This document shows positions 48,333-57,782 of a stretch of 64,000 nucleotides of DNA, piece by piece. Made by a program: the position numbers and the translations under genes. How positions within the stretch are numbered: position 1 is the stretch's first letter; the number at the start of each line of letters is the position of its first letter. The notes below the pieces were generated by a model. That model made no database searches, was not told the DNA's origin, and saw nothing but the letters and a program-made list of their open reading frames with translations. Origin of the DNA: Hyaloperonospora brassicae (taxonomy: Eukaryota; Oomycota; Peronosporomycetes; Peronosporales; Peronosporaceae). The stretch spans positions 1 to 64,000 of the forward strand of contig CANTFL010000649.1 of NCBI GenBank assembly GCA_947650285.1. Reading direction: 5' to 3'.

Positions 48333-49370
48333 ATGGCCGGCGTCGACCCAGCGAAATGGCAGGCGCTGCTCAAGTGGACCATGAAGCACACGTCGGACGG
48401 CACGACGCCGAGCCCCGCGACGCCCATCTCGGCCGACAAGCGCCGCTTCCTCGAGCAGGTGATGGCCGAAGCAGTGCTCGACGAGAACGAGCGCGTGCGC
48501 GACATCCTCCGCATCGTACGGGGCGAACACCCGCGTCACGTCTTCAACAGCGCATTAGCGGCCGACACGTTATCCATAGACACAAACAGCGCCAAAGACG
48601 CCAACGACACTGACGACACTGACGACGACGAAGCGCTCGCGCTGTACCGAGAGGCGCTGCTCGAGGAGCTCGTGACCCGCGTGGATCAGGTGGACACTGC
48701 ACAGAACTTGTGCAAAATGGACGGCCTCGCAGTGCTGCTGCACGTGCTGCGCACGGACGCGCGGCCGTCGACCCGTGCGCGGGCGGCAGAGGTCTGCGCG
48801 GTCGTCGTGCAGAACAACCCGTTCTGTCAGGACGCAGCGCTGGCCGCGGGACTGCTCGAGGCGCTCTGCGCGGTGGCGCGAACAGACGAAGACGTGACGT
48901 GTCGCGTGAAGGCGCTGCTGGGGATCTCGTGCCTCGTGCGCCACTGCGACGCAGCTGAGACGACGTTCCTCAGCGACACGTGCGACGGCCTCGCGCTCTT
49001 GCGGGACCACGTGGCAATGGCGTCGGACCTGCGGCTGCAGCGCAAGGCGCTCTTCTTCTTGCAGTATCTGATCGGCAGCAAGCGGGCGACGGCGCACGCG
49101 GTGCGCGAGATGGACTTTTACGTGCAGAGCGCTGCCGCGTTTATCCTGCACGAGGACGTGGACCTGTGTGAAAGCGCTGCCGACGGACTGGCGGCGTTTG
49201 CACTGCTGGGGCCCGAGTTTTTGGCGGCCTGCACGCAGCCCGAGCTCGACGTGGTGGGGAAGTGCGACGAGCGCCTGAGCCGGATCGATGCGCTTGCGCT
49301 CGAGCAACGGGAGTTGGCACAGGAGACGCGGGATCGGGTCGAGCGATTGAAGATGGTGCTCACTGCGTAG
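48333..49370 (+). CDS. FES1: Hsp70 nucleotide exchange factor Fes1/HspBP1 (unit 1)
   Basis: 345 residues, intronless. The family are armadillo-repeat proteins that bind the Hsp70 ATPase lobe and promote ADP release in the cytosol and nucleus. Visible: N-terminal Fes1 segment WQALLKWTMKHTS...; an acidic linker (DANDTDDTDDDE); helical repeats with LEELVTRVDQVDTAQNLCKM, GLAVLLHVLRT, NNPFCQDAALAAGLLEAL, VKALLGISCLVRHCD and QRKALFFLQYLIGSK. Length fits the family. The start follows the C-rich tandem repeat directly (ccccATGG). It converges on TAM41 with 154 bp between the coding ends. No lesion in this copy. Confidence 0.9.
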   Translation: MAGVDPAKWQALLKWTMKHTSDGTTPSPATPISADKRRFLEQVMAEAVLDENERVRDILRIVRGEHPRHVFNSALAADTLSIDTNSAKDANDTDDTDDDEALALYREALLEELVTRVDQVDTAQNLCKMDGLAVLLHVLRTDARPSTRARAAEVCAVVVQNNPFCQDAALAAGLLEALCAVARTDEDVTCRVKALLGISCLVRHCDAAETTFLSDTCDGLALLRDHVAMASDLRLQRKALFFLQYLIGSKRATAHAVREMDFYVQSAAAFILHEDVDLCESAADGLAAFALLGPEFLAACTQPELDVVGKCDERLSRIDALALEQRELAQETRDRVERLKMVLTA

Positions 49371-49395
49371 GGGCACTAGAGACAGTCAGTCGGCA

Positions 49396-49422
49396 ATGAG
49401 TGAGTGAGTGAGTGAGTGAGTG
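49396..49422. repeat. (tgag)n microsatellite after FES1, unit 1
   Basis: About six tgag units; the unit 2 copy at 60,390-60,432 has about ten. A useful length difference for telling the two units apart. Confidence 0.85.
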
Positions 49423-49524
49423 GATCCAACGTGGCGGTGCGTGTTGCTAGTGCGACGTACGCTTAGCTGCTCAAACCTGTGCGGCTGTCTGGTCGACACA
49501 GACAGAGCTCAGACCGGTGCAACG

Positions 49525-50907
49525 TCACTTGCTCGACCACGTGCGCTTTAGCTTTTGCGCCACGTACAAAATGGACTTCACGCCTCCTGCCGTGGCAATG
49601 CCCTTGATACTTTGCGACCGACTTGACCGAAACACAATCGATGCAATCACGCGCTGCAGCTGCTTCTTGGTGACAGGCTGGTGGGCGTGCGGTCCACGTG
49701 CGTGGGACTTGGCAGCCAGACGTCGCAGCACGTTGGACGGCAGTGCCTCGACAATGGACTGCCTCACGTCCGAGTTGGCGGTATTGGCAACGAGCGTGTC
49801 GACGTCAGAGATGGAACGGGACATGAACGGAGAGTTCTTGCGAAAGGAAACACCACAGCACTCATGGACCGATGAGACATACGCTGACGAGAAAGAAACG
49901 ACAGACACCATCACAAGTAGACACGTACCTGAATGTTGCGGCGGTAGAGCTCCTGGAAGGCCTTGACATTGCCGTCGACGATGTTGCGCACCTTTTTCGG
50001 GTTCTCACCAAACGTCATCCGGAAGTCGCCCAAGTACGATATCCCTGCGATTTTCTGCATGCAAAAGCAGTCGTCGACGAGATGAGCTGTTTGCATCGCG
50101 CATCGATCAGCACATCGTCGCATTACGTCGCACTGACCATATACAGCTCATGCTCTGAAAACGTCTCGGGCAGACAAAGCAGAGCATAGTGCAGCGCGTG
50201 GGACAAGTTCGTCGACGCCGCTGCCTGCATGCACTCGTTCGTAGCGAGAATCGTGACCTGCGTACACATCAATAGCCTCAACAGCGACGGCAAGTGAGCT
50301 CTCTCGTCCGTGTGTCCACAATGCACTCCAACTCGATCGATCGATCGATCTTCGTGCGTCAGTCGTGATGCACTGCGTACGGGTTTGTGCATGCGGCCGC
50401 TAAGATAGAGCGTCTTCCAGTGCGTCAGGTCTTCAAGCAGCGTCCGCGTGCTCACGACGCCGTATTTGACCAGTCGGGTCCCGAGCAGAGGACCTGTGAG
50501 AGGAACCTGTCGACCCAATGGCCACACACACAAATGAGATTAACTGCCGTCAGAAGCGCAGCGCACCTACATAGGCCCAGCAGCCGCTTCTTTGCCCATT
50601 CGCTCGCGCACTGCATTTTCGATACCATTGTGTTATAGTACACACCCGCACCCCACGTCTCCTGGAAGTCCGCGACGGCCGCAGCGCCACAGTACTGGAG
50701 CATCGAGTAGTGGTGGGGATGGCGCGCGAGGTTCTGCTCGTGCCAGGCGCGCGCGTCGTCGACCGCGAGCACGAGGTCGACCATACTGGAGCGGGCGTCG
50801 TGGTTCGTCTGCTGGAACACGGCCGAGCCGTAGGCCATCGCGAAGGCCGTGCGCGGGAACGTCGCGTCCAGCGCCTGCGCCAGCGCCGCGGCGAAGCTGC
50901 GGGTCAT
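49525..50907 (-). CDS. TAM41: Mitochondrial phosphatidate cytidylyltransferase Tam41 (unit 1)
   Basis: complement(join(49525..49836,49929..50054,50138..50257,50381..50493,50571..50907)), 335 residues; all four introns (77-123 bp) are GT-AG and keep frame. Tam41 makes CDP-diacylglycerol from phosphatidic acid and CTP at the mitochondrial inner membrane, for cardiolipin synthesis. Visible: nucleotidyltransferase motif FAMAYGSAVFQQ with MVDLVLAVDDARAWHEQNL downstream, VKYGVVSTRTLLEDL, LYLSGRMHKP, YLGDFRMTFGENPKKVRNIV and a C-terminal SSRSQSIKGIATAGGVKS. The motif normally reads GSG; here the second Gly is Ala, while the unit 2 copy keeps Gly. An upstream in-frame ATG at 50,946 would add 13 residues. 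Confidence 0.9.
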
Positions 50908-51556
50908 GCGTTTTGACACGGGTGGACGTGGAAGGGTGTGGTGCACATCAATTGTCGTGTATCTGGTATGGTTGACCGTAATTGGGCGGTCCGAGCATGT
51001 GTTGGGATAGCGGTCGATCTGTGTATCGATTTAGAAGGGGTTGAGAATAGATGCGAGGGACAGAAGCTGTGGCTTTATACGGTGCCACAGCATCTCGTTT
51101 GTTTTCAGTAGCTCGTTCCGACTGTTGCAACCCTCTGACAATCGATAACTGCCAGCACCTGCAAGCACATCGGTTTGTGTTTCTCGAGTCGTGCGGGATC
51201 GGCTGCTCACGAGACTTCAAGTCGATGTCGGGGCGGGGGAACGGGCTCGGGAAAGGACTTGATTCCTCATGAGCTCAACCTGCATCACACCATTGTGGTG
51301 CGAGCGCAAAGACGCCGTGTGTCGAGGCATCCAGTTTGCTTCGTCTTAATGTGGCTGGTGCTTCCATACGACAGGCGTACGTCCATTCAGTGCGTTCGCT
51401 TGTGTGAATAGGATAGAGCCGCTTCCGTGGCTCAAGCAGCTTCTTTACACGTCTGTCTCAAATTGTTCACCTTAGATCCTAGCGACGACTCGCTGCCCCC
51501 CCGACGGACTGCCACAAATCTCAGCCGGACCCGGCGCTCTAGTTCTAATCGACGAA
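50908..51556. other. Upstream spacer of TAM41, unit 1
   Basis: No supported gene. Contains a perfect inverted repeat (51,066-51,091), conserved in unit 2, and leads into the LINE insertion. Confidence 0.5.
51066..51091. repeat. Inverted repeat upstream of TAM41, unit 1
   Basis: Arms gctgtggc and gccacagc (8 bp each, perfect) around a 10-bp loop, about 160 bp before the TAM41 start. In unit 2 (62,069-62,094) both arms are perfect although the loop differs, so it may be a palindromic protein-binding site. Confidence 0.55.
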
Positions 51557-51826
51557 CTTCTAGAGAGATCGTGCCGCCAGCTACGGGCAATTGCAATACG
51601 CGAGCATCGAGCCGCGGCTACTGCTGTACGAGGGGCCCGACTTCATGCATGTCTTGAACTACTGATTCAAGAGCCCCGTGGACACCCGCCCTACGCGGGT
51701 GTCAGCCACGATCCGCTGCCGCGACCGGCGCTCATATCCTGGCTCAGGACTTTTCAGACATCTTGCCCACATTAAATATGTCAATAGATGATCATGAAAC
51801 TCCTCCTCCTTCTAGAGAGATCGTGC
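51557..51826 (+). mobile_element. 5'-truncated LINE 3' end with 18-bp TSD
   Basis: Direct repeats cttctagagagatcgtgc at 51,557-51,574 and 51,809-51,826 flank a 234-bp insert. The insert matches the last ~200 bp of the longer LINE fragment at 52,769-52,970, up to cattaa. Strong 5' truncation plus a long target duplication is typical of target-primed reverse transcription. A further ~34 bp after the shared 3' end is unexplained. The empty site exists in unit 2 near 62,565-62,585. Confidence 0.88.
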
Positions 51827-52004
51827 ACATCATCATAATGGGTGATGGACAGACAAGTTTTTGCTCTCCTCTGCTTCAGGATGTAAATAGTCCCATCTGG
51901 CGACCAGGTGCTGCGGGACAAATCGCTCTTCGGTAAGGGATGCAGGATCGCTGAGACGCCTTGCGATAGACTCGAGTGTCCTGTGCTCTGTCAATCGATG
52001 AAAG

Positions 52005-52860
52005 ACCAGAATTAAGGGGGTCGCCTGAGCAAGTGTCTAACTACTGGGAGCATTCGCACCATCGTACCTTGGTGTTTCATGCCCACCCGGAGCTTCACCG
52101 TTTCCCTTGGAGTGTGCCAGAGACGGTGGCCAATGTAGATGTGTGGACAACACTTATGAAGCAAGCGTTTCACGTTCATAAACGCCTTCTGCACCCTGGC
52201 CTCCAGTCCTGGTTGAAGGCCTATGACGCGCAGGCGGTATCGAATAGTTGGCAGTCAGCTGCATCAAATCAAACGCCTTCCCAAGTTTGGAAACACGCAA
52301 ACGGGCTAACGGAGTATCAAGTCTGGACATGCTATCGTATCGCGACAAAGCAGCTAAATCTATACCATGCCGGTCGCACGCTGGACAACAGTTGTCGTAC
52401 GGTGCTGCACTGCCGAGGACGCAAAGAGACAGCGGCGCACATTTTCTGGGAGTGCCCAATCGCGCAAGCGTGTTGGTGTCACTTGATAGGACACTGGACC
52501 GGTGGGGGTGCGACGAACGCAGTTCTTTCCACCTTCTTTCAGCACTGCGCCAATCGCAAAGCCCCGCCCATTCCACATCAGCTGAGTTTGCGGTTGCAAA
52601 GCCGTTTTCAAGATGACTCTGACGCCGCAGCAACAGAATTCGAACGGATCTGGTTCATATTAAGCTCCATCTGCCAAGAACATTTGTGGACCGAGCGGAA
52701 CTCGGCGGTCTTTAGAGGAGCCGTGACTACTCCATCCGCAAGTGTCCAAAGGTACTGGACACGCGGTGTTCGCCAGCTACGGGCAATTGCAATACGCGAG
52801 CATCGAGCCGCGGCTACGGCCGTACGAGGGCCCGACTTCATGCCTGTCTTGAACTACTGA
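52005..52860 (+). pseudogene. C-terminus of a LINE reverse transcriptase (zf-RVT region)
   Basis: About 284 in-frame codons ending at TGA 52,858-52,860. The diagnostic part is CRGRKETAAHIFWECPIAQA, the zinc-binding C...ETxxHxFxxC segment downstream of the RT in L1-like elements, then a W-rich helix FERIWFILSSICQEHLW. The RT catalytic domain itself is missing through 5' truncation. The open frame runs into the target sequence at its 5' end without a start codon of its own. Confidence 0.85.
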
Positions 52861-52968
52861 TTCAAGAGCCCCGTGGACACCCGCCCTACGCGGGTGTCAG
52901 CCACGATCCGCTGCCGCGACCGGCGCTCATATCCTGGCTCAGGACTTTTCAGACATCTTGCCCTCATT
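52005..52968 (+). mobile_element. 5'-truncated LINE with ~70-bp target duplication
   Basis: The insert lies between two diverged copies of one target stretch (51,935-52,004 and 52,969-53,036; both run from aaggga to gatgaaag). It ends at cattaa like the short copy at 51,575. It carries the 3' end of a non-LTR reverse transcriptase gene and a ~108-bp 3' UTR. The left target copy follows the cassette consensus more closely than the right. Confidence 0.85.
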
Positions 52969-53329
52969 AAGGGATCAGGTCACTGAGATGACCTTGCGAT
53001 AGACTCAGTCTCCTGTGCTCTGTCAATCGATGAAAGGAACGAGGCGGTCTATACAACGCGCGACTGTGGCTTCTCTTCGACTGGTTTTTGTGCTACATAT
53101 GGTATGCAAGAATCAAGTTGAGAAGCTGGTCTCCACTGAGCTGATTTCTGGTCTCAGATGGCATATTGAGCTGCATACTATGGCAAGGACGATTGTAAGG
53201 ATAAGAGCAGTGAAACGCACCTTCCAGTCTTGTGGCCATACGGTAGACACCGGACGCATGTCCCGAAAGCAGGGCTCAAACCGCACGCTGGATGATGGGC
53301 GCACTGCATCTCCGAGGCCCCCACTTCAC

Positions 53330-53351
53330 CTCATTCCCACATTCACCCTCC
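53330..53351 (+). promoter_or_regulatory. Oomycete-type initiator/FPR, cassette B
   Basis: ctcattcccacattcaccct, about 50 bp before the ATG at 53,383; identical to cassette A. Confidence 0.65.
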
Positions 53352-53382
53352 AGCGAACACTCCTCCACACCCACAGTGAGCA

Positions 53383-53847
53383 ATGCGTCTTGTTCACGCC
53401 GTGCTCCTGCCTGGCATCGTCGTCTTCGTGTCCACGGCGACTCTGCTACAAGCCCATGCTCTTCGTGGCGATGTGATGGATGATCCGGTGAGTGGCCTTC
53501 GCACCACTGGCGCGGAAGCGACCGCCGTGCATGAGAGTAGAATGGCTTTTGATCCATATAGAGAGATCGAGGCAATCAAGGATCTGATCCGGCCAAGCAG
53601 GTGGTTAGGGGAGATCCCTAAAGAGGCGATGGATATAGCTGAAGAAAAGCTGGGAGGCATCTTCAAACATTTATGGGATGAATGGTATCCGTTTAATGCT
53701 GGCGCAACTTATGATGACTTCACCAGCTCCGCTCACGGCAGTCGATGGACATCGGCTGTCGATTCAGTCAATGGCGAACTTGGGAACCAGCACTTCAATC
53801 ACGAAGATTTTAAGTACCTGAAAGCGGAAGGTGAACGACGAAGTTAG
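53383..53847 (+). CDS. Secreted effector candidate B
   Basis: 154 residues. The first ~25 residues form a signal peptide (MRLVHAVLLPGIVVFVSTAT, then LLQAHA with likely cleavage after it). Then comes LRGDV, a degenerate SGLR and an acidic HESR, laid out like an RxLR-dEER leader but without the first Arg. The C-terminal ~100 residues are charged and Trp/Tyr/Phe-containing (for example KLGGIFKHLWDEWYPF). They show no similarity to cassettes A and C and have no known domain. A promoter-like initiator lies 53 bp upstream. The role as a host-directed secreted protein is inferred from the leader and family context only. Confidence 0.75.
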   Translation: MRLVHAVLLPGIVVFVSTATLLQAHALRGDVMDDPVSGLRTTGAEATAVHESRMAFDPYREIEAIKDLIRPSRWLGEIPKEAMDIAEEKLGGIFKHLWDEWYPFNAGATYDDFTSSAHGSRWTSAVDSVNGELGNQHFNHEDFKYLKAEGERRS

Positions 53848-53890
53848 TGGCGCGGAGAACGAGGCGACCGTAGAAATACTGTAGCGTCGT

Positions 53891-54115
53891 TAACGCGTTG
53901 CACTGACAGACGAATCATATACTGGAGAGTGAATTTGGCTTGATTGGTTTTGTTGCTTTATTCCGCTTTCTCTGTCATGGTTTTGTTTCCTGCTTTTTTG
54001 GAACATAGCATTCAACGCTCGCGGTGTGTCCCTTATCGTTCAGTGTAAGTCACGCCACTCGTGAGCGTTCGCTTGTAGGAAAGACTTACTGGTTCGCAGG
54101 TTTTCTGGTATGGGC
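53891..54115 (+). other. Conserved 3' flank of effector cassette B
   Basis: Paralogous to 41,876-42,100 and 63,604-63,830. Probably holds the 3' UTR and polyadenylation region of the effector gene. It runs straight into unit 2 at 54,116. Confidence 0.75.
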
Positions 54116-54276
54116 TGCCACAAGCACCAAATGCACATCAACTAGAACCGACCGTAACAACAAATACGAGTACTACTTTCCACACGTAATACTACTAATT
54201 TTTACCACCACTACATGTAATACTACTACTTTTCACCACCACTACTCCTGCTCTGTCATCCGCGTAGCCACACCCC

Positions 54277-55019
54277 ATGAACCTCGCGGCGTCTCTCGCG
54301 CTGCTCCTCGCGACGTGCAGTGCCGCGCACGAACTCAGCGGCGTCGTGCGCCCGCGCGCGTCCACTGCTGAACCGGTAGAGCCGCTGGTCGTGCAACTCG
54401 ACGGCGGCGCGCAGACGGCGTTCGTGCGGGCGGACGGCCCGTTCCGCTTCGCCGACGTCGCTATCGGTCGCCACGTCGTGAGCATTCCGTCCACGGCGCT
54501 GCTCTTCGGGCAGTTCCAAGTGGACATCGAAGCCGACGGAGCGGTGCGCGTGCGCGAGGCTGCGTACGTGGGCGCTCCGTGGACGGCCGCGAGGTATCCG
54601 CTGGAGGCGGAGCCCGTGAAGGCGCTCGAGTACTTTGACCCGCGCGAGAAGTTCAACGTGCTGACGCTGGGGATGAACCCGTCGTTCTTGACGATCATTG
54701 TGCCCATTGGGCTCTTGTACGTGCTGCCGAAGCTGACGGCCGGAATGGGTACGTTTGTCGGGCGAGCGGTGGATTGTTTGGGTCTTTGGGGTCTTTGGGG
54801 GCCGCATTTTTGGGTCCCGCGCTGGGTCGTCGTTGGTTACTGATTTGTATGTGTTTGGTGTGTTTGGTGCGTTTGGTGCGTTTGTTGTCGGTATGTGGAG
54901 TAGACCCGGACGACGTGAAGAAAGCCCAAGAGGAGATGGGGTCGGCCGACCCGTCGTCGTTGCTGGCGGGCATGCTGGGCGGTGGACAGCCGAACGCCGA
55001 CGACAGTGACGACGACTAG
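54277..55019 (+). CDS. EMC7: ER membrane protein complex subunit 7 (unit 2)
   Basis: join(54277..54748,54904..55019), 195 residues, the same exon structure as unit 1; the intron ends in TAG instead of CAG. Signal peptide, lumenal domain, single membrane helix and acidic tail are intact. A visible protein difference is RADGPFRF against RADGSFRF in unit 1. The intron interior differs by several substitutions, while the splice sites are kept. Confidence 0.9.
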
Positions 55020-55551
55020 CTGGGTGGGGCGAAGCGGGACTGGGGTGAAGCGGAACTGGGTGTTCTTCATTGATGGGCTTGCAGCTTGTGGACGGAGGCA
55101 GTGAATGTCTCTTGTCGTGGAAGTGAGTAGCTCCACGGACCTGTGTGGCTCCGTTGCGGTGCTCGCGGTCTGCCAGTTGTGTGCAGTGGGGTTTTGTTGG
55201 CTGCACTTTTGTGCGGCACAAGTGGCTCATTGTTGCAGGAAGAGAGAGGTATTGCGCTGCTGTCTGCATGTGGTGGCTGTCGTTTCGTTCAGTTGGCTCG
55301 TGCTGCGCAGTGGCTCAGGATGAAACAAATACAGTGGTCGCGAACATGGCACTATCCTTTCCACCACCACACTCTCTCTTGACTCGGGTTTCAACATAAT
55401 CGGATGGAAAGCAAAGGATAACGTTACTACTTTTGGAGCACACACATCTCCACGGCCGCCCGTCGACGAAAGAGCACACGATAGAGTAAATTGGAAAGGG
55501 ACATGTGGACTGCAGTGAAGTAGCTAATGATCATCCACACGTCGGCTGCGT
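55020..55551. other. Convergent intergenic spacer EMC7-NOP58, unit 2
   Basis: No gene of its own. Near-identical to 44,019-44,549. Confidence 0.5.
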
Positions 55552-56931
55552 CTATTCCTCGGCACTCTTTTTCTTCTTGTGCTTCTTCTTCTTCTTCTTC
55601 TCCTTGTCGTCCTTCTTGTCGCCTTCGTCCTCCTCCACTTCCGTCGCCTTCTTCTTCTTGTGCTTCTTCTCCTTCTTCACCTTTGGCGCCGCCTCCGTCT
55701 CCTCCGCCTCCTCCTCAGCCTTTCGCTTCTTGCTCGACACTGTCATATCTGCATCGGCATTGTACGACGTGCTCGTCTCCGTCTTCGTATACTTCTTGGC
55801 CTCGTTCTTGACCTTCCCGTTGCTATTGGGGACGCCCGAGAAGCCGTTCTCGAGCTGCCGCATGCGGGCCTCCACCTTGGCGCGGTTGTCAAAGCCAATC
55901 GTGGCTTCAGTCGCGTCTCCCAGTGCGTCCACGCGCACAGCCAGAGCCGTCTTGGCAGCCAGCACGCGAGAGATCTTGCCCTTGTGCTTCGGCGCCGTCT
56001 GGCCGATGAGCGACGCGTGGTAGATGAGCCCGTACTTGGGCGTGTCGTGCTTGGTCTTGAGCGCACGGAAGAGCGCCTTCTCGGCGCCGAGGATCTGCAC
56101 CGTACTGGCCGGGTGCTTGGCCAGGTTCATCAGACTGCCAGCGTGGGCAATCAGACGCGCGCCGACGAGCTCCCCCACCATGACCGTGAGGTTCGGGGCA
56201 ATGGCGTTCATGCGGTTCTTCAAGTAGTCAAAGAGCTGCGCACGGTACTCGGTGAGCGAGATCACTTGCTCGCACAGCGCCGAGATGTTGGCCACGTCTT
56301 CCTGGGAAACGTCCGTGCCCATGGACACCTCGCACACCTCGCGCATCGACGGCTCCACGTCTTCAGGCAGCACATCGGAAAGGTCCAGACTCTTGACCTG
56401 CGACCGCACGCCCATCTTGATCACGCACTTGGCGTACTGCAGATTGTCCGTCACGATCTTGCCCATCTCGGGAAAGTGCCAGCCAAACCACTCGCGCACG
56501 CGCATCGAGTACGTGTTGATCTCCTTGTCGAGCTCGTCCAGCAATCCGATCGCCTGCACGATCATCGTGTCCACCTTGTCGGCGCTAAACTTGAGCTTGT
56601 AGCGCGACAGCGAGTGCGACAGCCCGAGCGTCATGGCCTTCAGGTCGTCGTCCTCGAGCCCCGTGATGAGCGTGTCCATGTTCGCCCGAATGCCGCGCAT
56701 GATCTCGTGCACGGCGCTGTCATTGACGCACGCGATGCTGAGCTTCTCCTTTATCAGCGCGCCCAGCGCCTTGTCCGACACGGCCAACTTGTCCTTCAAC
56801 CCCGCGTCGACCACGTGCTTCTTCAGCAACTTGCGCAGCGATTTGCCCATCTTGCCGTCCACCATGTCGGTTGCGGCCGCCACAGCTTCCGTCGTGTCTT
56901 TGAACGCGTTCAGCTTCTTGAGCCACACCAC
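55552..56931 (-). CDS. NOP58: NOP58 box C/D snoRNP core protein, unit 2, 5'-incomplete
   Basis: Open for 459 codons from the NOP5 N-terminal region (LNAFKDTTEAVAAATDMVDG) through the coiled-coil and NOP domain (HSLSRYRLKFSADKVDTMIV, MAIAPNLTVMVGELVGARLI, PKHKGKISRVLAAKTALAVR) to a lysine/glutamate-rich nucleolar tail (KKEKKHKKKK, EKKKKKKHKKKK). The 2-bp lesion of unit 1 is absent. The frame opens with GTG and the first ATG is about 22 codons in (56,865). The family's conserved MLxLFETxxG start was not found upstream, so either a first exon lies out of sight or both copies are 5'-truncated. This is the only copy able to give an uninterrupted core protein. Confidence 0.85.
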   Translation of the reverse strand: MVWLKKLNAFKDTTEAVAAATDMVDGKMGKSLRKLLKKHVVDAGLKDKLAVSDKALGALIKEKLSIACVNDSAVHEIMRGIRANMDTLITGLEDDDLKAMTLGLSHSLSRYKLKFSADKVDTMIVQAIGLLDELDKEINTYSMRVREWFGWHFPEMGKIVTDNLQYAKCVIKMGVRSQVKSLDLSDVLPEDVEPSMREVCEVSMGTDVSQEDVANISALCEQVISLTEYRAQLFDYLKNRMNAIAPNLTVMVGELVGARLIAHAGSLMNLAKHPASTVQILGAEKALFRALKTKHDTPKYGLIYHASLIGQTAPKHKGKISRVLAAKTALAVRVDALGDATEATIGFDNRAKVEARMRQLENGFSGVPNSNGKVKNEAKKYTKTETSTSYNADADMTVSSKKRKAEEEAEETEAAPKVKKEKKHKKKKATEVEEDEGDKKDDKEKKKKKKHKKKKSAEE

Positions 56932-57021
56932 ACCGGTCCGTCCATGGCACCGAACGGTTCATCACTGGCAGCATACACTTCGTCATCAAGCGCGATGCCA
57001 CCATAAGAGGTATCGAATATC

Positions 57022-57782
57022 ATACACGGGATGGAGTCATTTATTTGTTCTTTGCAACTTTCATGTCATACATACGCAGTCGAAATAATGTCATACGCAG
57101 TCGAAATGCAGATGGACGCAGCTTCCACCGTTTACTCGTAGATTGCTATCAGTAGTGAGGTAGATCAAGCTGATGTGATTAGTGTATACTATGACATTAA
57201 ACTCAAAACGCATGGTTCGATATTGTCGAAGACGCTCAATGCTCGACAGTGGCTACAACTCCATATTCCCCTCGTGTAGATAGATGACTAGGTGCTATTT
57301 GAACTTGCGGGATTTGCCCGCCAACATGTTTACCTCTTCACACTTGTGCCCACCGAGCTATGGTCCACTTGCATCGGCGTATGGGTGACACGGCCTGTCA
57401 AGGCGGGATACGAAAGATAAACTCCATCTGGAATTTTTCTGGTTAAATGGCTCGAACGCTTCTACTTCACTGGGCAACCAGATGACTGAACGATGTTGTG
57501 CTCGTTGAACGTTCAACGATGAAGTGGATGGCATAGCGTCATTTTGTTTGGCAGCATCTCACGGTAGTAGTTACCCATTACCAAAAGAGACGCTTTTCTT
57601 TGCGCATCTCGATTCGTTGGATTGCTCAATGGTTCTTTGATTGCGGTTATAAGTTTTCGTCGAACGAAAAGGATAACCGGTGCAGTTCACCTCTTTACTT
57701 ACAAAATGGCACTGTTTGCCATTCAGTGATTAAATGTTCTTGTTAGTGTTGAGCTGTCCACCACAACGTACAAATGGTACAG
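57022..57782. other. Spacer behind NOP58, unit 2
   Basis: Near-identical to the unit 1 spacer but lacks its 17-bp tandem duplication and has one extra T near 57,443. No supported gene. Confidence 0.4.

Larger units (their letters stand above)
51855..53382 (+). promoter_or_regulatory. Conserved upstream region of effector cassette B (split by a LINE)
   Basis: Same landmarks as in cassette A, from gtcccatctggcgaccag near 51,889 to the initiator at 53,330. A LINE fragment at 52,005-52,968 splits it, duplicating about 70 bp of the target. Confidence 0.75.
43115..54115. repeat. Tandem duplication unit 1 (~11 kb)
   Basis: Carries EMC7, NOP58, an unresolved locus, FES1, TAM41 and effector cassette B. 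Its counterpart is 54,116-63,830. Corresponding genes lie 10,994-11,011 bp apart in the same order and orientation, with near-identical sequence including introns and spacers. Unit 1 has LINE fragments that unit 2 lacks. Confidence 0.95.

Noticed and set aside
48570..49376. 268-codon minus-strand frame opposite FES1 (and 59,564-60,370)
   Set aside because: Composition-driven antisense frame; the sense strand encodes a clear Fes1 family protein.
51976..52008. Start of the LINE ORF at 51,976 (MSCALSIDER) as a real protein start
   Set aside because: This part belongs to the cassette's upstream DNA and is also present without a LINE at 27,578 and 53,015; the join is an insertion accident.
53015..53382. 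Plus-strand open frame upstream of effector B, conserved in all cassettes
   Set aside because: Contains the initiator and leader; its conservation is explained by the shared promoter region, and it is not kept as one frame from start to stop.
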